Origin: Palsa-147 sp963771905
GTDB lineage: Bacteria; Acidobacteriota; Terriglobia; Acidiferrales; UBA7541
Assembly: GCA_963771905.1 (NCBI GenBank)
Contig: CAVYVI010000007.1
Location: forward strand, 62,001 to 126,000
Length of the DNA stretch: 64,000 nt
Direction: 5' to 3'
The position numbers were made by a program, and so were the translations under genes. Positions 37,746-46,949 of the stretch are shown piece after piece (the stretch's first letter is position 1; the number at the start of each line of letters is the position of its first letter). Under the pieces are notes generated by a model that worked only from the letters and a program-made list of their open reading frames with translations, was not told the origin of the DNA and did no database searches.

Positions 37746-39319
37746 GCGAACAACCTAAATTCCGCGCCATTAAAGGTACCCGCGACATTCTGCCGCCGGA
37801 GACGGCGCTTTGGAATCGCGTCGAGCAGACCGCGCGGGAAGTTTTTGGCACGTATGGATATGGCGAGATTCGGCTGCCGATTTTTGAGCAGACGGAGCTC
37901 TTTGCGCGGTCGATCGGCGTGGATACGGACGTTGTTTCGAAAGAGATGTACACCTGGGAGGATCACGAACATTCAGACCTCGTTCTCCTTCGTTCCACAA
38001 TCCTTCATCGTGAACCCGACTTCAACCAGCCGAAGGCCGTCGACCTGTTTCTTCGTCAGGTCGACGATTTTGTACTTGGTGCGCGAGGAGGGATCGACCA
38101 TCGAACGATTCCGGGAACCGCGCTAAACCTACGGATCTTAGGAGACGCCGGCGCGCACATCTCGCACGTTAGGGGGGCAATGGCGGGGCCCCGATGGTCG
38201 CAATCATTCTTAAGTGGACTCGTTGCGACCCTCAAAGACATGCTGCAGAAGTTCGAGATCGGCCCTCAGTTGTGTCTGCGCCCGGAGGCGACGGCGAGTG
38301 TGTGCCGGGCATACATCGAGCACGGGATGCAGACGCTGCCGGGAAACGTCAAACTGTATTACATGGGGCCGATGTTTCGGCGGGAGCGGCCGCAGAAGGG
38401 GCGTTATCGGCAGTTTTATCAGATCGGCGCGGAAGTGCTGGGGCAGTCGGACGCGCCTGCGATCGATGCCGAACTGATCGAAATGCTGCTGGTATTTTTC
38501 GAGCGGACGGGACTAAATGGCGCGACGCTTTCCGTGAATTCGATTGGCGACAAAAATTGCCGGCCGCAATACGTCGATCTGCTACGCGCGGAATTGAGCA
38601 GAGTAAAAGACAAGCTCGGTGCGGACAGCCAGCGGCGGATTGAGACGAATCCGCTGCGCGTTCTCGATTCGAAATTACCGGAAGAGCAGGCGATCATCGA
38701 GAAGTTGCCGCGGATTGCGGATCATCTCTGCGATGATTGCCGCGCGCACTTCGCGGAGCTGCAGGCGGAATTGAAGCTGCGTGGCATCGCGTATGAAATC
38801 AACTGGCGACTCGTGCGGGGGCTCGATTATTACACGCGGACGACATTCGAAATCGTCGCGCCGGGTCTCGGTTCGCAAAATGCGGTTTGCGGCGGCGGGC
38901 GGTATGATGGATTGGTGGAATTGCTCGGCGGCCCGCCGACGAAAGGCATCGGATTCGCGATCGGGCTCGACAGGCTGATTTTGTCGCTGCAGGAAGCGGC
39001 GCAAACGCCGGCGACGAATTCGCTCGATGTCTATATCGCGTGGATGGGCGAAAAATCGTACGCGCCGTCCGTGCGACTCGCGCGGAAATTGCGCGATGCG
39101 GGAGTTTCAGTGGAATTGCCGCCGGAAGAAATGAAATTCAAGAAGTCGCTCGGGCTGGCCGACAAACTGAGCGCGCGCTTTGCGCTCATCATCGGCGAAG
39201 ATGAAGTTGCGTCCGGGCAATTTACGCTGAAGCGGCTCGCCGACGGCGAGCAGCGAAAGCTGCCCGAGGCGGAGCTTCTCGCCGAACTGAAGAACGATTC
39301 GATCGGCCGCAGGGACTGA
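37742..39319 (+). CDS. hisS: Histidyl-tRNA synthetase with ~100-residue insertion
   Basis: 525 residues from a GTG at 37742 that overlaps the previous stop. Class II core: KGTRDILPPE at the N-terminus, LRPEATASVCRAYIEHG (motif 2 region), GRYRQFYQIGAEVLG, GGRYDGLVELLGGPPTKGIGFAIGLDRL (motif 3) and a C-terminal anticodon domain. Between MYTWED (Asp74) and LCLRPEA (from about 176) lies about 100 residues where relatives have about five. Without it the length would be about 430, normal for HisS. The insert is in frame but codon use differs from the flanks. It attaches His to its tRNA if active. Confidence 0.88.
   Translation: MSEQPKFRAIKGTRDILPPETALWNRVEQTAREVFGTYGYGEIRLPIFEQTELFARSIGVDTDVVSKEMYTWEDHEHSDLVLLRSTILHREPDFNQPKAVDLFLRQVDDFVLGARGGIDHRTIPGTALNLRILGDAGAHISHVRGAMAGPRWSQSFLSGLVATLKDMLQKFEIGPQLCLRPEATASVCRAYIEHGMQTLPGNVKLYYMGPMFRRERPQKGRYRQFYQIGAEVLGQSDAPAIDAELIEMLLVFFERTGLNGATLSVNSIGDKNCRPQYVDLLRAELSRVKDKLGADSQRRIETNPLRVLDSKLPEEQAIIEKLPRIADHLCDDCRAHFAELQAELKLRGIAYEINWRLVRGLDYYTRTTFEIVAPGLGSQNAVCGGGRYDGLVELLGGPPTKGIGFAIGLDRLILSLQEAAQTPATNSLDVYIAWMGEKSYAPSVRLARKLRDAGVSVELPPEEMKFKKSLGLADKLSARFALIIGEDEVASGQFTLKRLADGEQRKLPEAELLAELKNDSIGRRD
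37964..38266. other. In-frame ~300-bp insertion within hisS
   Basis: The plus strand is open but third-position use is lower in GC than the neighbours. On the minus strand, 37973-38101 reads MVDPSSRTKYKIVDL, TKKQVDGLRLVEVG and FTMKDCGTKENEV then a TGA. Those codons end mostly in C or G, like a real gene's 3' end. So the inserted DNA may be a fragment of another locus in reverse. No target duplication or inverted repeat was seen. Confidence 0.55.
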
Positions 39320-39359
39320 ACCCACTCAGCAGCCACTCGATCGCGAAGGGAAGAGGACC

Positions 39360-41126
39360 TTGCTCGACTCACTCGGGAATTTGAAACGCACAGACTATTG
39401 CGGAGCGCTGCGCGCGAGCGACGCGGAGCGTGAGGTGACCCTGATGGGCTGGGTACATCGGCGGCGCTATCTGGGACAGCTGATTTTTATTGATTTGCGC
39501 GATCGCACAGGAATTGCGCAGATCGTTTTCAATAAGGAGCAGCACGCCGCGGCGCACAAGAAGGCCGAAGAGCTGCGCAGCGAATTCGTCGTCGCGGTGA
39601 AGGGCCGCGTCATCAAGCGGCAGAAGGCGAATCCGGAGCTTCCGAGCGGAGAAGTGGAGGTGGTGGCGACGGAACTGCATATTTTGAACACGGCGAAGAC
39701 GCCGCCGTTTGTCGTCGAAGACGAGGTGAACGCGAGCGAAGAGACGCGGCTGCATTATCGTTATCTTGATCTCCGCCGGCCGAAGCCGCATCGCAATCTT
39801 GCGCTGCGCCATCGCGTTTTTCTCGAGATTCGCAAGGCGCTCGACGAGCTCGGGTTCTACGAAGTGGAAACGCCGATGCTGACGCGCTCGACGCCCGAGG
39901 GCGCGCGCGATTATCTGGTGCCGAGCCGCATCCATCACGGCCAGTTTTATGCGCTGCCGCAATCGCCGCAGATTTTCAAACAGATTTTGATGATCTCGGG
40001 GCTCGACCGCTATTTTCAAATCGTAAAGTGTTTCCGCGACGAGGATCTGCGCGCGGATCGCCAGCCGGAATTCACGCAGCTCGATCTCGAAATGTCGTTT
40101 CCGCGGCAGCAGGATATTTTCGAGACGATCGAGCATGTGATGCAACGCGCGTGCGCGGTAGCCGGCGTCACAGCGAAAGGTCCGTTCCGGCATCTCGATT
40201 ACAAGGAATCGCTGCGGCGGTATGGCTCCGACAAGCCCGATCTGCGCTTTGGGATGGAATTGCAGAACGTGACGCCGTTGTTCGAAGCGGCGCGCGAGAC
40301 GCTGCATTTTGAAGGCAACGTGCAGGCGGTGGTCGCACCGGGCGCGGCCGCGTTTTCACGCAAGCAATTGGATGAGCTGACGGAATACGCGAAATCCGTT
40401 GGCGCGAAGGGCGTTTACACCGTGAAGGTGACGGCGGAAGGCGCGACGTCATCGCTCGAGAAAAATCTTGGCGCGGAAAAACTGAAGGAACTGGCCGCCG
40501 CCGTGGGCGCGAAGGCCGGCAACCTTATTGTGGCCGTCACGGCGAAAGAGCAAGTGCAGCACAGCGACACTTCGCTCGGCGTCGCGGGGCTGGTGCGGCT
40601 GCATCTCGGCGACAAATTGAATCTCATCGACCGGTCGCGCTGGGAATTTCTGTGGATCACAGGCTTCGCGCTCTTTGAATGGAGCGAGAGCGACAAACGG
40701 TGGGTCAGCGCGCAGCATCCGTTTACCGGCATCGTCGAAGAGGATATCGAAAAGCTCGAGACGGCGCCGTGGGAATGCCGGTCGAAGGGATACGATCTTG
40801 TGCTGAACGGCGTCGAGCTGGGCTCCGGAAGCATTCGAATTCACCGGCAGGATGTGCAGGAGCGGATGTTCAAGGCGCTGGGTCTGACACCGGAGCAGCA
40901 GCGGCAACGATTCGGATTTTTTCTCGATGCGCTGACGTATGGAACGCCGCCGCATGGAGGGATTGCGCTGGGACTCGATCGCGTTGTAATGCTGCTGGCG
41001 GGAGAAAAATCGATCCGCGAGGTGATCGCGTTTCCAAAGACGACTGCCGCGCAGGATTTGATGGCGGAGTCGCCAAGTACGGTCGATCCCGGGCAGCTTG
41101 ATGATCTGGGTATCCGGCTGAAGTAA
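39360..41126 (+). CDS. aspS: Aspartyl-tRNA synthetase
   Basis: 588 residues from a TTG at 39360 with AAGAGG just upstream. N-terminal OB fold (VTLMGWVHRRRYLGQLIFIDLRDRTGIAQIVF), catalytic core with FRDEDLRADRQPEFTQLDLEMSF (motif 2), the bacterial GAD insertion (ARETLHFEGNVQAVVAPGAAAF) and GIALGLDRVVMLLAGEKSIREVIAFPK (motif 3). It attaches Asp to tRNA-Asp, possibly also tRNA-Asn; discrimination cannot be read from sequence. It follows hisS by 40 bases. Confidence 0.97.
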   Translation: MLDSLGNLKRTDYCGALRASDAEREVTLMGWVHRRRYLGQLIFIDLRDRTGIAQIVFNKEQHAAAHKKAEELRSEFVVAVKGRVIKRQKANPELPSGEVEVVATELHILNTAKTPPFVVEDEVNASEETRLHYRYLDLRRPKPHRNLALRHRVFLEIRKALDELGFYEVETPMLTRSTPEGARDYLVPSRIHHGQFYALPQSPQIFKQILMISGLDRYFQIVKCFRDEDLRADRQPEFTQLDLEMSFPRQQDIFETIEHVMQRACAVAGVTAKGPFRHLDYKESLRRYGSDKPDLRFGMELQNVTPLFEAARETLHFEGNVQAVVAPGAAAFSRKQLDELTEYAKSVGAKGVYTVKVTAEGATSSLEKNLGAEKLKELAAAVGAKAGNLIVAVTAKEQVQHSDTSLGVAGLVRLHLGDKLNLIDRSRWEFLWITGFALFEWSESDKRWVSAQHPFTGIVEEDIEKLETAPWECRSKGYDLVLNGVELGSGSIRIHRQDVQERMFKALGLTPEQQRQRFGFFLDALTYGTPPHGGIALGLDRVVMLLAGEKSIREVIAFPKTTAAQDLMAESPSTVDPGQLDDLGIRLK

Positions 41127-41140
41127 GGAAGGAGGATCCG

Positions 41141-41455
41141 ATGACTCTGGTGCATTCGCACGTCGGAATTTTCATCGCGACGGGGGTCGTGGCGGCGATC
41201 CTCTGCGTCATCTGGTACATGCGGCGATTGAGTTTGCGCGGGCAATTTCTGGCGCTGCTGGTGATGGCTGTCTCGATGGGCTTCTTGTTTTTGACGATCG
41301 TGCAAGTGCCGGAAATCCCGCACTGGCTGGCACTCTCGCTCGTCATTGTGGTATTCGTCTTCTCGCCGTTCGCGGTGCGGAATTTCATGCGCAGTTTGCT
41401 AGAGGATGACGAGCAGCAGCAGGACGACGGCAACGCGCACAAGCATGTGGGATGA
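41141..41455 (+). CDS. Small membrane protein between aspS and mutL
   Basis: 104 residues with three membrane helices (VGIFIATGVVAAILCVIWYM, FLALLVMAVSMGFLFLTIV and LALSLVIVVFVFSPFAV) and an acidic, Gln/Asp-rich C-terminus (LLEDDEQQQDDGN). The ribosome site AAGGAGGATCCG is excellent. It lies between aspS and mutL in one direction, so it is likely co-expressed. I do not recognise the family. Confidence 0.75.
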   Translation: MTLVHSHVGIFIATGVVAAILCVIWYMRRLSLRGQFLALLVMAVSMGFLFLTIVQVPEIPHWLALSLVIVVFVFSPFAVRNFMRSLLEDDEQQQDDGNAHKHVG

Positions 41456-41515
41456 ATGCGCGTCGATGGTAAACGACTTTAGAAAACGAGACCGACGTTA
41501 GGTGAGCCCGAGCCG

Positions 41516-43597
41516 ATGAGCCGGATTCGAATTCTTCCAGAGAACGTCGCGAACAAAATCGCGGCAGGCGAAGTGGTGGAGCGCCCGGCGTCGGTGGTGA
41601 AGGAGCTGCTCGAGAACGCGCTGGATGCAGGGGCGCGGTCGGTCAAAGTGGAAGTGGAATCGGGCGGCAAGCGGCTGATTCGCGTGATCGACGACGGCTG
41701 CGGGATGAATCACGACGACGCGCTGCTGGCCTTCGAGCGCCACGCGACTTCGAAGCTGCGCACCGCCGACGATCTTCTCTCGATTGCGACGCTCGGGTTT
41801 CGCGGCGAAGCGCTGCCATCGATCGCGGCGGTTTCGCGGCTGATTCTCGAGACGCGAACCGAAGAGGATGAGCAGGGAACGCGCGTGGAATTTGCCGGCG
41901 GGAAATTGATCAACGTGAAGCCCGCGGGCCTGCCGCCGGGCACCTCGATCAGCGTGGGCGACATTTTTTATGGCGTGCCGGCGCGGCGGAAATTTCTGAA
42001 GTCGGAAACGACGGAACTCGGCCACATCGCATCGCTCGTCACGCACTACGCGCTGGCGCATCCCGGCAAACAATTCGTATTGAAGACGCCGTCGCAGGAA
42101 ATTCTGAATGCCGCGCCGGTCGAGCGGCTCGCCGAGCGCGTGTATCAGGTTTTCGGGCGTGCGGCTCTCGACGAACTTCTCGAGATTCCGCCGTCGGAAG
42201 GCCCGCTGCGCGCGGCAATCACCGAGCCGGAGATGGACGCCGGCGAAGAAGCCGCGAAAATGCGCGTCACCGGCTTTGCGTCGCGGCCCGAAGTGCAGCG
42301 CACGAATCGCAACGGGATCTATATTTTCGTCAACAAGCGACTGGTGCGCGACAGGCTGATCCTTCACGCCATCGGCGAGGCCTATCGCAACATCATCCCG
42401 CCCGGCGTGTTTCCGATCGTGCTTTTGTTTATCGAGCTTTCGCATCAGGAAGTGGACGTGAACGTTCATCCGGCAAAAATTGAAGTGCGCTTCCGGCACG
42501 GGCAATTCGTGCATGACTTCACGCGCGACGCGATTCGCCACGCGCTTTCGCAGGCGCGATCGATTCCCGGCTTTCCCGCGACACGCGCGCAGGCTGCCGG
42601 TGGGAACGGTGCGGAGAAAATCTCGACGGAGGCGGCGCAGGCGGCTGCATTTGCCGCTGCTTCGGGCGCGGGAGGCGGCGCGGGAGGCGGCGCATCATTG
42701 GGCCCAACGGGCCCGCCGGGGCCGCCGCGCGCGATCATTCCACCGTTCAACAATTTCATCACGCCCGGCGCGAGTGGTCCGTGGTCCGACAGCTTCGAGC
42801 TGAGCGGCGAGCCGCAGCGGCCGATCGAGCAGCGCCTGCAATTTGGCTCGGACGGGGCGCTGGAATTTCCGATGGCCGCGCTGTCCGCTGCTGCGGCAGC
42901 GGCCGGCGGGTCAAATCCTAGCGCTGCTGTGGCCGCGCCGTCCTCTGGCTCTGCCGCGGGCGCAGCGCCGGCTCTCGCGCCGGTCGAATCAGCAGCGACA
43001 TTGCCGGGCCCGGAAGACATCGCGGATCTGAAGCCGCTCGGTCAGGTGAACAACAGCTTCATCGTCGCGGTGAACGGCGAGGGCCTATGGATCATCGATC
43101 AACACGTGGCGCACGAGCGCATTCTCTTCGAGCAGCACCTGCGCGCGCGCCGCGAAGGCGAGCTCGGCGGCCAGCGCCTTCTCGTTCCGCTGATGGTCGA
43201 GCTCTCGCCGCGGCAGCTGGCGATTTTCGAGCAAATCGCCGAAGAACTGCGTGCCAATGGTTTCGAAGCCGATCTGATGGGGACGCGGACGGTGGCGATT
43301 CACGCGGCGCCAGCCGGAATTGCTGCGGGCGACGCGGAAAAATTGCTCGCTGAGATCTTAGACGGGATCGCGCGCGAAAATCAGGCGATCTCGATTGACT
43401 CGCTGCAGGCGAAGATCGCGGCGTCCACCTCGTGCCACGCCGCGATCAAAGTGAATACGCCGCTCGATCGCACGAAGATGGATTGGCTGCTGGCGGAGCT
43501 TTCGCGCACGGATTACCCGATGAGCTGCCCGCACGGCCGGCCCGTGGTGCTGCGCTACTCGACGCGCGACATCGAGCGCGCCTTCAAACGGATCTGA
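41516..43597 (+). CDS. mutL: DNA mismatch repair protein MutL
   Basis: 693 residues. GHKL ATPase: GEVVERPASVVKELLENALDAGA, IDDGCGM and GFRGEALPSI. An Ala/Gly-rich linker (about 355-490) precedes the C-terminal dimerisation domain, where DQHVAHERILFE matches the DQHA(x2)E(x4)E endonuclease motif, plus CPHGRP. So it is the nicking type of MutL. No mutS is in the window. cmk starts 14 bases downstream. Confidence 0.96.
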   Translation: MSRIRILPENVANKIAAGEVVERPASVVKELLENALDAGARSVKVEVESGGKRLIRVIDDGCGMNHDDALLAFERHATSKLRTADDLLSIATLGFRGEALPSIAAVSRLILETRTEEDEQGTRVEFAGGKLINVKPAGLPPGTSISVGDIFYGVPARRKFLKSETTELGHIASLVTHYALAHPGKQFVLKTPSQEILNAAPVERLAERVYQVFGRAALDELLEIPPSEGPLRAAITEPEMDAGEEAAKMRVTGFASRPEVQRTNRNGIYIFVNKRLVRDRLILHAIGEAYRNIIPPGVFPIVLLFIELSHQEVDVNVHPAKIEVRFRHGQFVHDFTRDAIRHALSQARSIPGFPATRAQAAGGNGAEKISTEAAQAAAFAAASGAGGGAGGGASLGPTGPPGPPRAIIPPFNNFITPGASGPWSDSFELSGEPQRPIEQRLQFGSDGALEFPMAALSAAAAAAGGSNPSAAVAAPSSGSAAGAAPALAPVESAATLPGPEDIADLKPLGQVNNSFIVAVNGEGLWIIDQHVAHERILFEQHLRARREGELGGQRLLVPLMVELSPRQLAIFEQIAEELRANGFEADLMGTRTVAIHAAPAGIAAGDAEKLLAEILDGIARENQAISIDSLQAKIAASTSCHAAIKVNTPLDRTKMDWLLAELSRTDYPMSCPHGRPVVLRYSTRDIERAFKRI

Positions 43598-43611
43598 TTT
43601 CGCTCCACCTC

Positions 43612-44286
43612 ATGCGCAAACTCATCATCGCGATTGACGGCCCGGTGGGATCGGGAAAGAGCACGGTGGCGCGTCGCGTGGCGGAAATGCTCGGGTATGT
43701 GTACGTGGATACGGGCGCGATGTATCGCGCTTTGGCATTGAAGGCGCAGCGCAATGGAGTGGCGCTCGACGCCGGCGAGGAGCTCGCGCGCATGGCCGGC
43801 GAGACGCACATCGATCTCCGGAACGAAGATGGCGTACAGAAAATCTTTCTCGATGGCGTCGACGTGAGTGAAGCAATTCGAAGCGCAAATGTCTCGCAGG
43901 CGGCGTCGAAGATTGCGGTGATCGCGGGCGTTCGCCGCGTTCTGGTGGCCGAGCAGCGCCGCGCCGGGCAGCTCGGCGGCGTGGTCATGGAAGGCCGCGA
44001 TATCGGCACAATCGTATTCCCCGACGCGGATTTGAAGATCTATCTCACGGCCTCGGCCGAAGTCCGCGCGCAACGCCGCTGGCGCGAGCATCAACAGAAA
44101 GGCGAAGCCATCGATCTCGCGCGCACGATCGAAGAAGTGCGCGAGCGCGATCGCCGCGATGTGGATCGCGAAACTTCGCCGCTCAAGCGCGCCGAAGACG
44201 CTGTCCTTGTAGATAGCTCCGCAATGGAAGCGGAAGAAGTCGCGCGCCTCATCGTCATGCTAGCCCGCGAAAAAGAAGCGCCGTAA
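43612..44286 (+). CDS. cmk: Cytidylate kinase
   Basis: 224 residues from the ATG at 43612. P-loop GPVGSGKSTVARRVA (about 9-23), YVDTGAMYRALALKA, and VVMEGRDIGTIVFPDADLKIYLTAS. The DRRDVDRETSPLKRAEDAVLVDSS end is typical of Cmk. It phosphorylates CMP and dCMP with ATP. A longer upstream frame overlaps mutL and is not used. Probably co-transcribed with mutL. Confidence 0.95.
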   Translation: MRKLIIAIDGPVGSGKSTVARRVAEMLGYVYVDTGAMYRALALKAQRNGVALDAGEELARMAGETHIDLRNEDGVQKIFLDGVDVSEAIRSANVSQAASKIAVIAGVRRVLVAEQRRAGQLGGVVMEGRDIGTIVFPDADLKIYLTASAEVRAQRRWREHQQKGEAIDLARTIEEVRERDRRDVDRETSPLKRAEDAVLVDSSAMEAEEVARLIVMLAREKEAP

Positions 44287-44423
44287 CGGCATCTCGTATC
44301 CCAGCGGCTCAACCCATTCGGCCCTCGCTCAACGGGAAACTTTCAATCAAAAGCGGCGTCTAAGCGGTTAATGGCCGCCGGGGGTGTGCGACTCGTCTGC
44401 CCGGCTGGACTGCGGAGGCCGAT

Positions 44424-46895
44424 ATGCTGCCGAAATTGCTGACGCGGGAGCTCGACACATTGGCTGCGGACGTGCGGCACGCCGTGCGAGGCTTCCGGCG
44501 CGAGACTGGCTTTGCGTTGACGGCGCTTGTGGCGATCGCGCTAGGCGTGGGATCGGCCGTCGCAGTGTTCAGCGTTGTGGACCGCGCGCTTTTCCGGCCT
44601 CTCCCATATCCCGACGGCGATCGAATCGTCACGGTGGGCTATCTCGCGCCCATCGAGCAGCGAGAATTCCTGCTCGGCTCGGATTACGTCGTGTGGCGCG
44701 AGCAGCAGGCGCCGTTCGAGGCGATGACGTCGTTCAGCGCCGCCGGAGTCGAGGATTGCGATCTCACGACGGAGAAGCCGGAGCGGCTCGGCTGTCTGCA
44801 CGTCGAATCCACATTTCTCCCGACGCTGGGACTGCAGCCACTGCTCGGGCGGAATTTTTCGCGCGACGAAGACCGGCCCGGCGGTCCGGACGTGGCGATG
44901 ATTTCGTATGGATTTTGGCGGAGCGAGTTCGGCGGCGACGCGAGCATCATCGGCAAGACGATCTCGCTCGACAAGCAACTCACCACGATCGTCGGAGTAT
45001 TGCGGCCGGATTTCGAGCTGCCAACGCTGGCGCCGGTGGACGTCTTGTGGCCCGAGCGGTTGAATCTTGCGAATCAGCGAAGGCCGAATGCCGGCGCGGT
45101 GCTGCGCGTCTACGCGCGATTGAAGCCGTCTGTCACGGCAGGCCAGGCGGCCGCGGCGCTGCAGCCGCTCTTCGAAGATTCGCTGCGATTCGTGCCGGCG
45201 CCGTTCCGGAAGGACGTGAAGCTGAGCGTTCGGCCGGTGCGAGATTTGCAGACGCATGACGTGAGGTTGGCCTTCTGGATTCTTCTCGGCGCGGTCGCGG
45301 CGCTGCTGCTGATTGCGTGCGCGAATGTGGCGAACCTGCTGCTGGCACGAGCGACGTCGCGGCAGCGTGAATTCGCAATTCGATCGGCGCTCGGGGCGGG
45401 ACGCGGCCGCCTCATCCGGCAAACGTTGACGGAAAGCGCCGTTCTGGGGCTTGCGGGCGGCGCGCTGGGCGTTCTGCTCGCGGCATGGATGCTCCGGATT
45501 TTCGTAGCTATCGCTCCGCATGGAATTCCGCGCTTGAGCCAGGCAAGCCTCGACCTGCGCGTTCTCGGGTTCGCGCTGGCCGCGACGATACTTTCCGCGA
45601 TCCTTTTCGGCATTGGCCCAGCGCTCAGAAGCTCCGACGCGGAATCTCTCGCGGGCGGGCAGACCGCGGGCGTCCGGCGGAATCTGCTGGGGCAATCGCT
45701 CGCGGCCGCGCAAATCGCGATTTCGCTCGCGCTGCTGACCGCCGCGAGCCTGTTGCTCCAAAGCTTTCGAAACGTGGAAGCCGTACCGCTTGGATTGCGG
45801 AGCGAACACGTGCTGACGGCGAACGTGACTCTCGGCGAATCGAGCTATCCGCAACCTGAACAGCGGCACGCGTTCTTTGAAGAGCTCGAATCGCGGCTCA
45901 ACCATATGCCGGGGATCGAAGCGTTGGCGATGAGCGATACCCTGCCGCCGAGCGGAATCATGCGCGCGGAGCCGTATAACGCACTCAAGGTTGCGGGCGA
46001 ATTGCGCCAGAGTGAAGAAGCAGGCGGGATGGTGGGCTGGCGTTACGTCACGCCCGCATATTTTGCCGCGCTCGGAATTCCCATCGTGCGCGGGCGCTGC
46101 TTCGAAGAGCGAGACCGCGCGTCAAACGAAAATCTCGTCCTTGTAAGCCAAACGCTGGCGCAAAGGCTTTTTGGTAATCGCGACCCGCTCGGCGAGCGAA
46201 TCCAGATGCATCCCGGCAGCCCGTGGTTCGCGGTGATTGGCGTCGCCGGAAACGTGAAAAATGGAGGACTGCTCGCGCCGGACGATCCCGAATACTATCT
46301 GGTGCGGAAGCACGGCACGGAGAATGCACCGGGCGAAAACGCGCCGCCGGAATTCGACCGGGGCGCGAGCATCATTATCCGCAGCGCCTTGGCCCCGGCG
46401 GTGATCGCGAATTGGACGCGGCAGGTTGTGGCCGGACTCGATCCCACGCTGCCGATTGCGATCGAAACGATGGACGGACGCGTGGGAAAACTCGCGGCGC
46501 GGCCGAGGTTTAATGCCTCGCTGCTGACGCTGTTCGCCGCGATCGGCGCGGCTCTGTCAGCGATCGGCCTCTACGGCGTGGTTTCCTTCCTTGTGGCTCA
46601 GCGGACGCGGGAAATCGGCATACGGATGGCGTTCGGCGCGACGCCCGGAAAAATCGCGCGTCTCGTCCTCGCGCGCGCGTCACGCTGGGCGGGCGCAGGA
46701 ATCGTGTTGGGCGCGGCTGGATCACTCGTCGTAGGACGCGCGATGGCGTCCGTGCTTTACAACATTTCGGGAACTGACGCGCGCACGCTCGGTATGTCGG
46801 CCGGACTGCTGCTGATCGTGACGTTTCTGGCGGCCTGGATGCCGTCGCGAAAGGCCGCGCGGATTGATCCCGCGCAAGCTCTCCGACGGGACTAG
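44424..46895 (+). CDS. ADOP-type ABC permease (MacB/FtsX duplicated)
   Basis: 823 residues. The start helix follows RHAVRGFRRETGFALTALVAIALGVGSAVAVFSVVDRALFRPLPYP, a hallmark of acidobacterial duplicated orphan permeases. A MacB-like periplasmic domain follows (about 60-250), then three helices (KLAFWILLGAVAALLLIACANVANLLLAR, and so on), a second periplasmic domain (about 430-640) and final helices. There is no ATPase gene next to it, as expected for orphans. Its substrate is unknown. Confidence 0.92.
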   Translation: MLPKLLTRELDTLAADVRHAVRGFRRETGFALTALVAIALGVGSAVAVFSVVDRALFRPLPYPDGDRIVTVGYLAPIEQREFLLGSDYVVWREQQAPFEAMTSFSAAGVEDCDLTTEKPERLGCLHVESTFLPTLGLQPLLGRNFSRDEDRPGGPDVAMISYGFWRSEFGGDASIIGKTISLDKQLTTIVGVLRPDFELPTLAPVDVLWPERLNLANQRRPNAGAVLRVYARLKPSVTAGQAAAALQPLFEDSLRFVPAPFRKDVKLSVRPVRDLQTHDVRLAFWILLGAVAALLLIACANVANLLLARATSRQREFAIRSALGAGRGRLIRQTLTESAVLGLAGGALGVLLAAWMLRIFVAIAPHGIPRLSQASLDLRVLGFALAATILSAILFGIGPALRSSDAESLAGGQTAGVRRNLLGQSLAAAQIAISLALLTAASLLLQSFRNVEAVPLGLRSEHVLTANVTLGESSYPQPEQRHAFFEELESRLNHMPGIEALAMSDTLPPSGIMRAEPYNALKVAGELRQSEEAGGMVGWRYVTPAYFAALGIPIVRGRCFEERDRASNENLVLVSQTLAQRLFGNRDPLGERIQMHPGSPWFAVIGVAGNVKNGGLLAPDDPEYYLVRKHGTENAPGENAPPEFDRGASIIIRSALAPAVIANWTRQVVAGLDPTLPIAIETMDGRVGKLAARPRFNASLLTLFAAIGAALSAIGLYGVVSFLVAQRTREIGIRMAFGATPGKIARLVLARASRWAGAGIVLGAAGSLVVGRAMASVLYNISGTDARTLGMSAGLLLIVTFLAAWMPSRKAARIDPAQALRRD

Positions 46896-46949
46896 GCCGC
46901 GCGGCGATCCTGAGCGAGCCGTAGTCCTCGATTTTCAAATCGAAGCGTC

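Noticed and set aside
37964..38266. Intein or mobile intron in hisS
   Set aside because: No intein splice motifs (N-terminal Cys/Ser block, C-terminal HN) or intron structure was seen, and about 100 residues is too short for a typical intein.
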